Shown one piece after another: positions 36,595 through 45,540 of a DNA stretch of 64,000 nucleotides. The DNA comes from Bacteroidota bacterium. Its GTDB lineage: Bacteria; Bacteroidota; Bacteroidia; AKYH767-A; 2013-40CM-41-45. A program made the position numbers and the translations under genes. The stretch lies in contig QQVM01000003.1 of NCBI GenBank assembly GCA_003389385.1, positions 95,613 to 159,612 on the forward strand, given 5' to 3'. The notes below the pieces were generated by a model. It saw nothing but the letters and a program-made list of their open reading frames with translations, ran no database searches and was not told the DNA's origin. Positions within the stretch are counted from its first letter, which is position 1. Every line of letters begins with the position of its first letter.

Positions 36595-37449
36595 TTATCT
36601 GAATCCGTATTTCTTATTCAAAGGAGAGAAATCTTCTTCCGAAAGTTCCGGATTCAAAATAATATTTCTCCATTCATACTTTTCATACATTCCTTTCTCG
36701 TCAGAAACAGTTTGTACCAAGGGCATGTATGATTTCCTGTCGATGATGAATTCTATTTTCCTGTTATAAAAATTCGGTATGCGAATAATTTGTCCGGCAT
36801 GAATGTCTGTATAATCTTTGATTGATGGATTTAGGCACAAAAGATGATAATCGCTTAACTTGAATCTGCCGGCAATGTCAGTGAGCGATTCATTTTTCTT
36901 TACCAGGTATAGAATCATATCGTAATCACTGAAATCATAAACGAGCCTGATACAACTTTTGTTGTCATAAGTTATTGTGTCAGTAATTCTGATATAGCGG
37001 TAAAAATTTTCACCGTACATATCAATATAGTATGAGATCATGTCGCTTAAATAATTAAAGCCGATCTCCTCAATAATATGATGGGTATTCTTCCTTACCA
37101 GACTGTTTTGCTGATTGATTTTCAGGTTAACGTATGGGAAACCGTTCGGATTAATAAGCATTCTGTCGTCGGTCATGCTAATCGGCCACAAAACCTCCAC
37201 ACCGGGATTTGGATTGACGCAATAGATGTAAATCCTTTGAGGTTTTGATTGCAGTTTCACAAGCATATCACTCTGGCTGATCTTGCCGTCTTTCATCCTT
37301 TCGGTGCTGAGGAGGCGGAATGAAGCGGTACTCACATTTTTTAGCCTGTCAAGCATCAGATTAAAGACATGCTTGGCCTGAATGTCCGGAGAATTCGAAC
37401 TGGCAAACTTAAATAGCAGTAGAAAAAGTATGGTAAGTCTGGCAATCAT
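36595..37449 (-). CDS. DUF1571-like exported protein with a LysM domain nested inside
   Basis: A 284-residue protein with a short signal peptide (LTILFLLLFKFASS, cleaved near residue 19). The N-terminal 170 residues and the C-terminal 55 residues resemble DUF1571, a LolA-like half-barrel (STASFRLLSTERMKDGKISQSD, YIYCVNPNPGVEVLWP, then FIIDRKSYMPLVQTVSDEKG and YEWRNIILNPELSEEDF). Between them, at about 179-226, is a LysM unit (LYLVKKNESLTDIAGRFKL, LLCLNPSI, GQIIRIP), which normally binds peptidoglycan or chitin. The LysM replaces a loop between two strands, so both parts can fold together. It probably works in the periplasm near the wall. Its start overlaps the DUF4286 gene stop by 4 bases. 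Confidence 0.8.
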   Translation of the reverse strand: MIARLTILFLLLFKFASSNSPDIQAKHVFNLMLDRLKNVSTASFRLLSTERMKDGKISQSDMLVKLQSKPQRIYIYCVNPNPGVEVLWPISMTDDRMLINPNGFPYVNLKINQQNSLVRKNTHHIIEEIGFNYLSDMISYYIDMYGENFYRYIRITDTITYDNKSCIRLVYDFSDYDMILYLVKKNESLTDIAGRFKLSDYHLLCLNPSIKDYTDIHAGQIIRIPNFYNRKIEFIIDRKSYMPLVQTVSDEKGMYEKYEWRNIILNPELSEEDFSPLNKKYGFR

Positions 37450-37748
37450 ACTAGTTCAAGCAAGGTACGGAAGGCTACAAACTTATCCTTGTATTTCTCC
37501 GAATGTGCTTTTTGTAGTGCCGGTGCGTATTTCTCCTGGTACATCTTCAGCTTTTCCATACTCTCACAACTGTATTGAATTGAGTAAGTATGTCCTCCAG
37601 ATTCCTCATCGCCTAAAATCCTAAGCATGCGATTCTCAATAAAAAATCCGGTGTTCATTACATCCGGGATATGAACCGAGCGCATCCAGGTGATCCATTC
37701 ATCATGAACAGAATCATCTATGTTTACTGTGACGTTATAAATAATCAT
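37446..37748 (-). CDS. DUF4286 family small protein
   Basis: A 100-residue cytoplasmic protein that fits the DUF4286 family common in Bacteroidota: MIIYNVTVNIDDSVHDEWITWM at the start, then HIPDVMNTGFF, YSIQYSCESMEKLKMY, and KYKDKFVAFRTLLE at the end. The fold is likely a dimeric ferredoxin-like alpha+beta barrel. Function unknown. The stop overlaps the start of the DUF1571-LysM gene by 4 bases (ATGA type), so translation is likely coupled. It lies 23 bases after the TPR gene. Confidence 0.88.
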   Translation of the reverse strand: MIIYNVTVNIDDSVHDEWITWMRSVHIPDVMNTGFFIENRMLRILGDEESGGHTYSIQYSCESMEKLKMYQEKYAPALQKAHSEKYKDKFVAFRTLLELV

Positions 37749-37771
37749 GTAGTTGCTGCTTACTAATTTTA

Positions 37772-39625
37772 TTAATTATTAAAATCTCCTCTAAGACTGC
37801 GGAATCTCTTCCTCGCCTCCACCACATACAGGCTGCCTGGATACTTCGTGAGCAATTCCTGATAAAGTTCCATTGCCCGGACAGTATCCTTCAGTTTGGT
37901 CTCGTGCAACTCTGCCCTGCTGAACAATGCATCGTCTGCAAGCACGTCGCTTCCGTATTCATCAATGATTTTTTTATACAATGAATCTTCCGCAGCCCAG
38001 TTTCTTTTTTTCGCATAAATCTTAGCCGCTTTAAACCATGCCTCATCTGTGAGAGAATGAAAGGGAAATGTTTTTAAAAGAGAGTCAATTGTTGTCAGCG
38101 CTTCGTCATTTTTATTCCTGTAACTGAGCAGATCAGCTCGCGAGTAGATCATCAGCGCATCTGTGGTAGTGTCCAGCCCTATATTGTCTGAAATCAGCAG
38201 TGAAAGAAAAAGTGCGTCGTTGGCAATCAACTGTGAGGTGGCGGATTTGAGCACATCAAGCTGCGCCTGTGCCCACATAAAGTCTCCCCTGAAATAATCC
38301 AGACGGGCATTTCTGAATTTAGCTTCCTGTCCCAAAGGATCATTCTTGAAATCTTTGTCGACTTGTGCATACAGCAGATCAGAATCCCAGACTTCTCCGG
38401 TGAAAAGAAGTATGTCTCCCAGTTCCAGCTTGCACTCAGCCTGAACCTGCCTCGAAATTCCCGGGAACTCTATGGCTTCATCAAGATCGATGATTGCTGA
38501 GTCGGGCTTATCCAGGTAAAATGCTCGGAGATGTGCAAGCCCGCGAATTAGTCCGGCAGTTCTCGCATTTCTACCCAGTTCATTCAGCGTAGAAAGATAA
38601 TCAGATTCCAGTTTTACAAGGTCAGTCTGAGTGTAAAGATTCCCCTCAGTGATTTTTCTGTTCGTCACATTCAGCAGATCCATTCTTGCCTGAATGTAAT
38701 TAGGATATTCTCTGCCCTTCTCAGCTACATAGCGGAAACAATCTATGGCCACATCGTAATCCAGATTCGACAGTGCCAGATTTCCGAGAGACAATATCCT
38801 GCTTCCGTCTTCACGAAAGCGTTTATCGAGAGCCTTGGCCTGAATAAGCGCCGATTCAAAATCCTTTTGCTGGACAAAGTACCAAATCAACATCTCCGAA
38901 TACACGGTGATGTCGGGATTTCTCTGTATTCTCCTCAGCAGTGTGGTGCGAAGCAAGTCATTCCTTTTATTTTCAGGGTCAAATCCTATCCTGGCCTGAA
39001 GCACATTTTGAATGTTCTGCTGAACGAGAGGATTTTCTCCGACTGCGTCCAGATATTCATTCATCATATTCTCAAATTCACCTTTCTGATAATATACTTC
39101 GGCCGTTTCAAAATTGAAGGAATATACTCCGCCAAGCAATCTTTTACCTTCCTGGTAAGTCATGAGTGCGTAATCCCATTCCTGTCTTCCTGTAAAAGAA
39201 TTGGCAAGGAATATCACGGAAGTTTGGTCGGGCTTCAGGGATTTGATCGTCTTCTCGTATTGCTGATGCGCTTTCTCTTCATTACCCTGCACCTTATATA
39301 TGTAACCCAGATCAGCCTGATAACTCAGGTTGTTTGGCATTCTTTTCTGAATTTTCTTAATGAGCTTTTCAGCTTCATTGAAATCTTTCAATAATAGTAG
39401 GCACTTGAAATAATTTGGATACACACCAAAAGGATCCTTGTCGAAAATCTGATCGTAAATTTCAGAGGCCTTATCGTATTCTCCTCCTGCAAGATATTGA
39501 TCTGCCAGTTGTCTCTCTTTGGAAAGCTGTGCATTTGCAGTCAAGCTGAATGCCATTAATAAAATCAGGAGGACAAATTTCAGTCCAAATAATTCAGAAA
39601 AAGATTTTGCCGATAATTGAGTCAT
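37772..39625 (-). CDS. Exported TPR-repeat protein
   Basis: A 617-residue protein when started at the ATG with first base 39625, just one base after the serS stop. An upstream extension to 39745 would overlap serS and precede the signal peptide, so it is rejected. The signal peptide includes LKFVLLILLMAFSLTANAQ. The mature protein is mostly TPR helices: YLAGGEYDKASEIYDQIFDKDP, YQADLGYIYKVQGNEEKAHQQY, and a long array to the C-terminal AMELYQELLTKYPGSLYVVEARKRF. Such proteins act as scaffolds in the periplasm, for example with outer-membrane assembly or wall enzymes. The last unit resembles YbgF/CpoB-like repeats. It follows serS in the same transcript. Confidence 0.88.
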   Translation of the reverse strand: MTQLSAKSFSELFGLKFVLLILLMAFSLTANAQLSKERQLADQYLAGGEYDKASEIYDQIFDKDPFGVYPNYFKCLLLLKDFNEAEKLIKKIQKRMPNNLSYQADLGYIYKVQGNEEKAHQQYEKTIKSLKPDQTSVIFLANSFTGRQEWDYALMTYQEGKRLLGGVYSFNFETAEVYYQKGEFENMMNEYLDAVGENPLVQQNIQNVLQARIGFDPENKRNDLLRTTLLRRIQRNPDITVYSEMLIWYFVQQKDFESALIQAKALDKRFREDGSRILSLGNLALSNLDYDVAIDCFRYVAEKGREYPNYIQARMDLLNVTNRKITEGNLYTQTDLVKLESDYLSTLNELGRNARTAGLIRGLAHLRAFYLDKPDSAIIDLDEAIEFPGISRQVQAECKLELGDILLFTGEVWDSDLLYAQVDKDFKNDPLGQEAKFRNARLDYFRGDFMWAQAQLDVLKSATSQLIANDALFLSLLISDNIGLDTTTDALMIYSRADLLSYRNKNDEALTTIDSLLKTFPFHSLTDEAWFKAAKIYAKKRNWAAEDSLYKKIIDEYGSDVLADDALFSRAELHETKLKDTVRAMELYQELLTKYPGSLYVVEARKRFRSLRGDFNN

Positions 39626-39626
39626 T

Positions 39627-40895
39627 TTATATGGAGTCGAATCCGGTATAAGCACGGATAGCATCTGGTATCTTAACGCCCGAATCGGTCTGATTATTTT
39701 CCAGCATGGCGGCCACAATGCGGGGAAGTGCAAGGGCGCTTCCATTCAGCGTATGGGCCAGCTGGGGCTTATCATTTCCTTGCCTGAAACGCAATTTCAT
39801 TCTGTTGCTCTGGAAACTTTCGAAATTTGAAACCGAACTAACTTCAAGCCATTTTTTCTGTGCGGCAGAGTAAACCTCAAAATCATAAGTGAGCGCTGAA
39901 GCGAAACTCATGTCACCTCCACATAGGCGAAGAACGCGGAATGGCAGCTGCAATGATCTCAGGAGCGATGAAACGTGCTCTACCATTTCATCCAGCACTT
40001 CGTAGGATTTATCTGGAGCCTGAACCTGCACGATTTCCACTTTGTCGAACTGATGAAGACGATTGAGTCCTCTCACATCCTTTCCGTAGCTACCCGCTTC
40101 TCTCCTGAAACAAGGTGTGTACGCGCACATTTTCACCGGTAATTCATCGGCTTTTAGAATAACATCACGGAAGATATTGGTAACTGGAACTTCTGCGGTA
40201 GGTATGAGATAAAACTCATCCATGTTTACATAATACATTTGACCGTCCTTGTCGGGTAATTGCCCGGTACCGAAACCTGAATCCCGGTTTACGAGAATTG
40301 GAGGCTGTACTTCCTGGTAGCCTGCTTCTGTTGCTTTGTCAAGGAAATAATTTATCAGTGCTCTCTGCAGCCTTGCTCCTTTTCCCTTATACACAGGAAA
40401 ACCGGCACCGGTCAATTTCACTCCCAGCTCAAAATCTATCAGATCATATTTAGAGGCAATTTCCCAGTGTGGCAATGCTGTATCCGCCATGTCAGGGAGA
40501 TTTCCTTCCTGATGAACAACAATGTTATCGTTCGGAGTTTTTCCCGGAGGAACCAGATCTGATGGAAGGTTTGGCAACTTGACCAACTCCTCCATTTGCC
40601 TGTTCTCAAGCTCATCTAGTTTTGTTTGCAGTGACTGAGAAGTCAATTTCAGTGCAGAGCTTTTATTTTTCAGATCGTCTGCTTCGGCTTTTTTCCCGCT
40701 CTTGTACATGTCACCGATTTCTTTGGCCATTGTATTTTGCTGATGCAGGATATGATCCAGCTCATTCTGGATTTTCCTGCGGTCTTCATCAATTGCCAAT
40801 AAATCTGAAACAATTTCGGAAGCATTGAAATTTTTCACTGAAAGTTTCTGAATAATCTTTTCAGGATTTTCCCTGATGACGCTGATCTGAAGCAT
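39627..40895 (-). CDS. serS: Seryl-tRNA synthetase
   Basis: A 422-residue class II aminoacyl-tRNA synthetase that charges tRNA-Ser with serine. The N-terminal coiled-coil arm (about 25-110, IDEDRRKIQNELDHILHQQN) binds the long variable arm of tRNA-Ser. The catalytic core shows motif 1-type sequence, motif 2 FRREAGSYGKDVRGLNRLHQF, and motif 3 in LAHTLNGSALALPRIVAAMLE. Length is normal. It is the first gene of a six-gene minus-strand run; the TPR protein starts one base after its stop. Confidence 0.97.
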   Translation of the reverse strand: MLQISVIRENPEKIIQKLSVKNFNASEIVSDLLAIDEDRRKIQNELDHILHQQNTMAKEIGDMYKSGKKAEADDLKNKSSALKLTSQSLQTKLDELENRQMEELVKLPNLPSDLVPPGKTPNDNIVVHQEGNLPDMADTALPHWEIASKYDLIDFELGVKLTGAGFPVYKGKGARLQRALINYFLDKATEAGYQEVQPPILVNRDSGFGTGQLPDKDGQMYYVNMDEFYLIPTAEVPVTNIFRDVILKADELPVKMCAYTPCFRREAGSYGKDVRGLNRLHQFDKVEIVQVQAPDKSYEVLDEMVEHVSSLLRSLQLPFRVLRLCGGDMSFASALTYDFEVYSAAQKKWLEVSSVSNFESFQSNRMKLRFRQGNDKPQLAHTLNGSALALPRIVAAMLENNQTDSGVKIPDAIRAYTGFDSI

Positions 40896-40914
40896 AAATT
40901 ATTTTGATGAACGA

Positions 40915-40922
40915 CAAAAATA
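40915..40922 (-). promoter_or_regulatory. Possible -7 element for serS
   Basis: Minus strand reads TATTTTTG, a TAnnTTTG match 19 bases before the serS start. No TTG lies at the expected upstream spacing, so the call is weak. It would drive the serS-to-hydroxyacid-dehydrogenase run. Confidence 0.35.
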
Positions 40923-40987
40923 AGCATTCAGGAGGAAAAATTTTCTGAATCCAACATGGCTGGATGCAGATTATCAGCCTGATTTGT

Positions 40988-41647
40988 TCAATACTTCACC
41001 CTGATATCTTCAAGACCTTTTCTGTTCAGATCAGGAACATGCGTATTTTCGGCCGGATAACCGACGGGAATGAGTAAAAATGGTCTTTCATTCGAAGGGC
41101 GACTTAGAATCTTAGCCAGAAAATTCATAGGACTAGGCGTATGCGTGAGTGCGGCAAGTCCTGCATTGAAAAGGGCGGTAAGCAGGAATCCGCAAGCCAG
41201 TCCGACCGACTCCTGCACATAATAATTGTTGTGAATCTCACCCTCCTGCATTTCATAAACCCTTTTGAACACAACAATCAGGTAAGGAGCAATTTCAAGG
41301 AAAGGCTTGTGCCAGTCGGTTCCAATAGCGGCAAGATCATCGAGCCACTCTTTGCTCATACGGCCGTGATAATTCTCATACTCCTCTTTTTCAGCTTCGA
41401 CACGGATTCTTTTTTTTATCTCAGGATCAGAAACCACACAAAATGTCCAGGGTTGCTTATTGGCTCCTGAAGGAGCAGAGGAGGCAGAAAGGATGCAATT
41501 ATCGATGATCTCAGGGTCAACTGCTTTGTCAGAAAAATCTCGCACTGTACGACGCTTGTCAATCCATTGGTAAAATGACTTGCTCCGTTCCTTCATTTCC
41601 TCTGAAGAATAAATTGGCATACTGTAAGGAATTGTCTTGGTATCCAT
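40988..41647 (-). CDS. Nitroreductase family FMN oxidoreductase
   Basis: A 219-residue protein of the nitroreductase superfamily. The FMN-phosphate motif RRTVRDFSDKAVDPEII (about 32-48) and the SASSAPSGANKQPWTFCVV block (about 54-72) are typical, and the C-terminal LLIPVGYPAE closes the flavin site. The sequence resembles the IYD/BluB-like side of the family more than classical NfsB, because of the WLDDLAAIGTDWHKPFLEIAPYLIVVFKRVYE stretch that forms a lid. Substrate unknown; dehalogenation or nitro reduction is possible. Monocistronic by position: serS lies downstream on the same strand with a 92-base gap, and the divergent DUF2461 gene lies upstream. Confidence 0.88.
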   Translation of the reverse strand: MDTKTIPYSMPIYSSEEMKERSKSFYQWIDKRRTVRDFSDKAVDPEIIDNCILSASSAPSGANKQPWTFCVVSDPEIKKRIRVEAEKEEYENYHGRMSKEWLDDLAAIGTDWHKPFLEIAPYLIVVFKRVYEMQEGEIHNNYYVQESVGLACGFLLTALFNAGLAALTHTPSPMNFLAKILSRPSNERPFLLIPVGYPAENTHVPDLNRKGLEDIRVKY

Positions 41648-41793
41648 ATCGTCTGACGGAATATCGATGTGATTTGTGCTTAAAGATACGATTCATCTTA
41701 TATTTCTGAAACACTGTCTGTCTATGTACATGAAGCGAAATTAATTTTATTTCTATTTATTTATTATTACCTTGTTTCATAGCGAATTTATTT

Positions 41794-42453
41794 ATGATAC
41801 ATATAAACACTTTAAGTTTCCTTGGCAAATTAAAGAAGAACAACAACAGAGACTGGTTCGACAAACACAAGGACGAATACCTGGCCGCTAAAGAGAATGT
41901 CGATGAAGCAGTTGGTGTTTTACTTGAAGAACTTTTCAAATTCGACAAGGAGCTGAAAGGACTTGAAGTAAAAAACTGCGTGTTTCGCATTTATCGAGAT
42001 GTCAGATTTTCAAAGGACAAAAAGCCCTACAAAACCAACATGGGGGCCAGCATGAGTCCTGGAGGGAAAAAATCGAATCTTTCAGGTTACTATCTGCACA
42101 TTGAACCGGGAGGATCTTTCATAGCCGGAGGAATGTGGATGCCTGCCGGCGAAGACCTTAAAAAGATCCGGCAGGAAATTGACTATAACGGAAAAGCGTT
42201 CCGAAAAATCCTGAACAATAAGACGTTTAAAAGCTATTATGGAAATCTCGATCAGACTTATCGCCTCAAGACTACACCCAAAGGATATAATGCCGATCAT
42301 CCGGAAATTGACCTTTTGCGTCTCACCAGTTTTGTAGTCTGGCATCAATTCAGCGACTCTATGATAAGCTCATCAAAATTTCGAAAGGAATTTGTCAATG
42401 GTGCCCGTATCATGAAGCCATTCATTGATTTTTTCAGGACTGCAGTAAGCTGA
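41794..42453 (+). CDS. DUF2461 (TIGR02453) family protein
   Basis: A 219-residue cytoplasmic protein of the DUF2461 family: LSFLGKLKKNNNRDWFDKHKDEY at the start, FRIYRDVRFSKDKKPYKTNMGA (about 66-87), GYYLHIEPGGSFIAGGMWMP in the middle, and KTTPKGYNADHPEIDLLRLTSF later. These blocks are the family hallmarks. No biochemical function is established. The family is widespread in Bacteroidota and Proteobacteria. The next gene is a glycosyltransferase 115 bases downstream, so it may be transcribed separately. Confidence 0.92.
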   Translation: MIHINTLSFLGKLKKNNNRDWFDKHKDEYLAAKENVDEAVGVLLEELFKFDKELKGLEVKNCVFRIYRDVRFSKDKKPYKTNMGASMSPGGKKSNLSGYYLHIEPGGSFIAGGMWMPAGEDLKKIRQEIDYNGKAFRKILNNKTFKSYYGNLDQTYRLKTTPKGYNADHPEIDLLRLTSFVVWHQFSDSMISSSKFRKEFVNGARIMKPFIDFFRTAVS

Positions 42454-42568
42454 GAAGGTAAGACAAAGAAATTAAAATTAGCTTAGTTGATGTAATTGAA
42501 CAACAGTTTTATTGACGGAGTGTGCTATTGAAATATTTCTATTTTTACCGAAAATTTAACTTTCCTGT

Positions 42569-43303
42569 ATGAACGGGTTTCACACTCTCTCCATCATTAT
42601 TCCTTGTTACAACGAAGAAACTACTGTTCATTTGATTCTTGATAAGATCAGGAAAGTAAACCTGGTGAATGATATCAAGAAAGAACTGATCATTGTGAAT
42701 GACTGCTCAAAGGACAACACCAGGCAAGCAATTGAGAATTATTTTTCAGGTCATCCTGATATTGAGTACAAGCTTGTTAACCATGAAGTGAATAAAGGGA
42801 AAGGTGCAGCTATTCATTCAGGCATCGCCCATGCAGGAGGCGAATATTTAATCATTCAGGACGCTGATCTGGAATACAATCCTGCAGAATACAACAAGCT
42901 TATCCAGCCTGTACTGGATGGCTTCGCGGATGTAGTCTACGGCTCAAGATTCATGGGAGGGAATCCGCATCGTATTCTGTTCTTCTGGCATTCCATAGGC
43001 AATAAATTTCTCACTTTTCTATCGAATGCCTTCACAAATCTCAACCTGACTGACATGGAAACATGTTACAAGCTTTTCCGCACAGACCTGATTCAGAAAA
43101 TCAGGTTTCGTGAAAACAGATTTGGCTTTGAACCTGAAGTGACAGCTAAAATTGCCAGGCTGAAAGGCGTCAGAATTTATGAGGTTGGCATTTCCTACTA
43201 TGGCAGAACTTATGAAGAAGGAAAAAAGATCGGATGGAAAGACGGCTTCAGAGCTATCTGGTGCATATTAAAATACAATCTTTGGTCCAGAAACAGCAGT
43301 TAA
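42569..43303 (+). CDS. GT2 family glycosyltransferase (dolichyl-phosphate-sugar-synthase-like)
   Basis: A 244-residue single-domain GT-A enzyme without membrane segments. Visible are the start [20 protein letters not shown], the nucleotide-binding [11 protein letters not shown], the DXD-like motif [14 protein letters not shown] (about 94-107) and the acceptor-side block [14 protein letters not shown]. The pattern matches transferases that make polyprenyl-phosphate-linked sugars, similar to DPM1-type enzymes. The donor could be GDP-mannose or UDP-glucose; it cannot be read. The next gene starts 12 bases downstream and encodes a GT-C-like membrane protein, so the two could act in sequence: a lipid-linked sugar made on the cytoplasmic face, then used on the periplasmic face. 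Confidence 0.93.
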   Translation: MNGFHTLSIIIPCYNEETTVHLILDKIRKVNLVNDIKKELIIVNDCSKDNTRQAIENYFSGHPDIEYKLVNHEVNKGKGAAIHSGIAHAGGEYLIIQDADLEYNPAEYNKLIQPVLDGFADVVYGSRFMGGNPHRILFFWHSIGNKFLTFLSNAFTNLNLTDMETCYKLFRTDLIQKIRFRENRFGFEPEVTAKIARLKGVRIYEVGISYYGRTYEEGKKIGWKDGFRAIWCILKYNLWSRNSS

Positions 43304-43315
43304 CCTCATTCATAC

Positions 43316-45136
43316 ATGAAATTTAACTCAGGAAGAGTTGTCCTTGTCACCTTGTGCATTCTGATTCTGATGGGTGCATCGCTTTTCAACCGTTATCCAC
43401 TTGTAACATCAGACACCGGCGCATACATATATCATGGATTTGAAAAGACAATTCCGGAAGACAGGCCTGTCATCTATGGCATCTTTTTACGCTATGCTTC
43501 CATGCACGATACACTATGGTACGTTGTGATTGCACAGAATCTGTTGTTGGCATTTGTAGTGCTGGACTTCATTTCAATCTTTTTACGAAACGGGAGAAAT
43601 CGAAGCAAGCTGTTCATTGTCGCAATGCTTGCACTCTTTACCGGCATCAGCTGGTACAGCAGTCAGATCATGCCAGACATATTCGCAGGAATCGGATTGC
43701 TGTGCATACTCAATTTGCTTTTGAAACCTGATTCAGGAATTATCAGGAAGAGTTTCTACTCCGTTCTATTGCTGTTCTCGGCGATCTCTCACAACTCGCA
43801 TTTGCTCACATACACGCTGGCATTGCTACTTCTTGGCGTTTGGCTCGTTTTGAATAAGAAATCGGATTATTCTCTTTTCAGCAGAAAAAAATTCCTGCTG
43901 GTTAGCGCCGTTGTGCTAAGCGGATGGTTTGCGAATCCGCTTATCAATAAAATGCTAACCGGTAAAGCAGCAACAGGTGGAAGTCCAAGTATCTTTTTAA
44001 TGGCCAGACTTGCTGAAAGCGGTTTACTTAAGCGTTATTTTGTGAAGCATTACCCTCCTGTTAAGCACATCAGCGAAATCAGTCCTGAAAGAAAATACAG
44101 CATTCTCAACAGGGAAAATCAAATGGTGCTGGATGTGGAAGGACCCCATACAAATCAGAATGCAAAAATTCACCAATGGAATTTTTTTGGAGGGGAGAAC
44201 CAGTTGTTTCAATTCAGGAAGACAGGAGATCAGACCTATCACATAATTGCTTCCCACTCCGGATTTCCGTTAGCAGCATCGCCTGAAAATCCGGATTACA
44301 TATATCAGTCTTCCAATCCGGATGACCCAAACATTTTAAACTTCGAAATTATTCTGGGTGAAAACAATTACTTTTTCCTCTATACAAGAAAGGACCAAGT
44401 TCTTGAAGCAGATGCGGGAAACAAAAGCAATGGTGTCTCATTTCGAGAGAAAGCTGTGAATGGCAATAAAGAACAGCAATTCCGGATCTATCCTTCCACT
44501 CATCCGAAACTGGCCATCTATCAGGAGGTAATTCCCCACAGTACTATCGCGTTCCTTTGGGATGAACGCAGTCCATTTTATAAATGCGGTGGATGGAATG
44601 AACAAACACGGGAAGAATATAAAAGTGTAATCATGGAGATGATTTCCAAACCGAGATATCTGAGCTGGATCTTGATTGATGTCCTGCAAAACGGATTGAA
44701 ACAGCTTTTTCATAATGACATTGGCTCTGGACTTTTCGGTTATACGAAAGAGACTTCACCTTTCATCGCCATTGATCACAAGCTGAATCAGGACTTGAAT
44801 TACTTTATCACTTCCAAACAAAATACATCAGGCTTCGGAACATTCGAATCATTCAACGACCGGTATAACATGGTTCTGGCCTTCGCATATCTGGCCTTGT
44901 TCATCTTTCTATTCTCCGGAAGAATTAATGCCGACTACCGACTTGCTATCGTTCTTGTGATCTTTGCCATGGCTATGAATGCGATGGTGACTGGAGGACT
45001 GGCTAATGTGCTTGACAGATTGCAATCCAGGATAGTTTGGCTCGTTCCGTTATGCGCTATTTTAATTGCCTGGTCCGAAAGGAGAGCTATAATTGAAAAG
45101 CTCAGAGATGTTTTTGATATCCGGAAACAAGTGTGA
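43316..45136 (+). CDS. GT-C-like membrane protein with an inserted ricin-type lectin domain
   Basis: A 606-residue polytopic protein. Hydrophobic helices are seen at about 8-24, 68-90, 98-114, 118-136, 148-178, 193-210, then 518-535, 541-562 and 570-586. The first periplasmic loop carries YPLVTSDTGAYIYHGF (Asp33), where GT-C glycosyltransferases place acidic catalytic residues. A large periplasmic loop follows residue 210. Inside it, at about 258-394, is a three-repeat beta-trefoil: VLDVEGP...KIHQWNFFGGENQLFQF, then FPLAASPENPDYIY...LNFEI, then VLEADAG...NKEQQFRIYP. Flanking loop sequence (KRYFVKHYPP before; IAFLWDERSPFYKCGGW after) appears continuous without it. Paired with the upstream GT2 gene. 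The lectin may hold the acceptor glycan. Confidence 0.8.
   Translation: MKFNSGRVVLVTLCILILMGASLFNRYPLVTSDTGAYIYHGFEKTIPEDRPVIYGIFLRYASMHDTLWYVVIAQNLLLAFVVLDFISIFLRNGRNRSKLFIVAMLALFTGISWYSSQIMPDIFAGIGLLCILNLLLKPDSGIIRKSFYSVLLLFSAISHNSHLLTYTLALLLLGVWLVLNKKSDYSLFSRKKFLLVSAVVLSGWFANPLINKMLTGKAATGGSPSIFLMARLAESGLLKRYFVKHYPPVKHISEISPERKYSILNRENQMVLDVEGPHTNQNAKIHQWNFFGGENQLFQFRKTGDQTYHIIASHSGFPLAASPENPDYIYQSSNPDDPNILNFEIILGENNYFFLYTRKDQVLEADAGNKSNGVSFREKAVNGNKEQQFRIYPSTHPKLAIYQEVIPHSTIAFLWDERSPFYKCGGWNEQTREEYKSVIMEMISKPRYLSWILIDVLQNGLKQLFHNDIGSGLFGYTKETSPFIAIDHKLNQDLNYFITSKQNTSGFGTFESFNDRYNMVLAFAYLALFIFLFSGRINADYRLAIVLVIFAMAMNAMVTGGLANVLDRLQSRIVWLVPLCAILIAWSERRAIIEKLRDVFDIRKQV
44087..44497 (+). other. 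Ricin-type beta-trefoil insert within the GT-C-like protein
   Basis: Sub-gene region for residues 258-394 of the 43316-45136 protein. Three repeats of about 45 residues each show the Q-x-W or N-x-x-F-x-F-type pattern: HQW with NQLFQF, then NFEI, then QQFRI. The reading frame continues through it without a break, so this is a domain insertion rather than a gene fusion at an end. Confidence 0.75.
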
Positions 45137-45178
45137 GTTTTTCAGCCGTAAAAAGGAATTTCAATACATAGTAAGGGC

Positions 45179-45209
45179 AAAAAAAAGGCAGTGATTTGAT
45201 CACTGCCTT
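45179..45209 (-). terminator. Terminator of the rplU-rpmA operon
   Basis: Perfect 11-bp arms AAGGCAGTGAT (45185-45195) and ATCACTGCCTT (45199-45209) with a 3-base loop. On the minus strand the stem runs into eight T's. It lies 22 bases after the rpmA stop. Confidence 0.92.
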
Positions 45210-45230
45210 GATTTATATATGATATGATGA

Positions 45231-45491
45231 TTAGGCCTGTGCAGGAGCTACAGATACATAGCTCTTTTCATTTGCACGCTTGCGGAATACAACCTTGCCT
45301 TCAATTAGAGAATAGATTGTATGATCTTTTCCGATGCCAACATTTTCGCCAGGAAAATGCTTAGTACCGCGCTGACGCAAGATGATGTTGCCCGGCATTA
45401 CATGCTGTCCACCAAAGATTTTAATTCCCAGACGTTTACTGTGTGATTCGCGACCGTTTTTCGAACTACCAACACCTTTTTTGTGTGCCAT
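45231..45491 (-). CDS. rpmA: 50S ribosomal protein L27
   Basis: An 86-residue L27. The start [22 protein letters not shown] is the conserved N-terminal tail that reaches the peptidyl-transferase centre; it begins at AHKKG directly after Met, so no N-terminal cleavage extension is present. [20 protein letters not shown] sequence ([17 protein letters not shown]) and the C-terminal GKVVFRKR complete the family pattern. It follows rplU by 49 bases in the usual operon order and is followed by a strong terminator. Confidence 0.98.
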   Translation of the reverse strand: MAHKKGVGSSKNGRESHSKRLGIKIFGGQHVMPGNIILRQRGTKHFPGENVGIGKDHTIYSLIEGKVVFRKRANEKSYVSVAPAQA

Positions 45492-45540
45492 TGTATTATA
45501 ATTTTACTCGTTTAGACTTTATTTAAATTAAGCTGGATAA

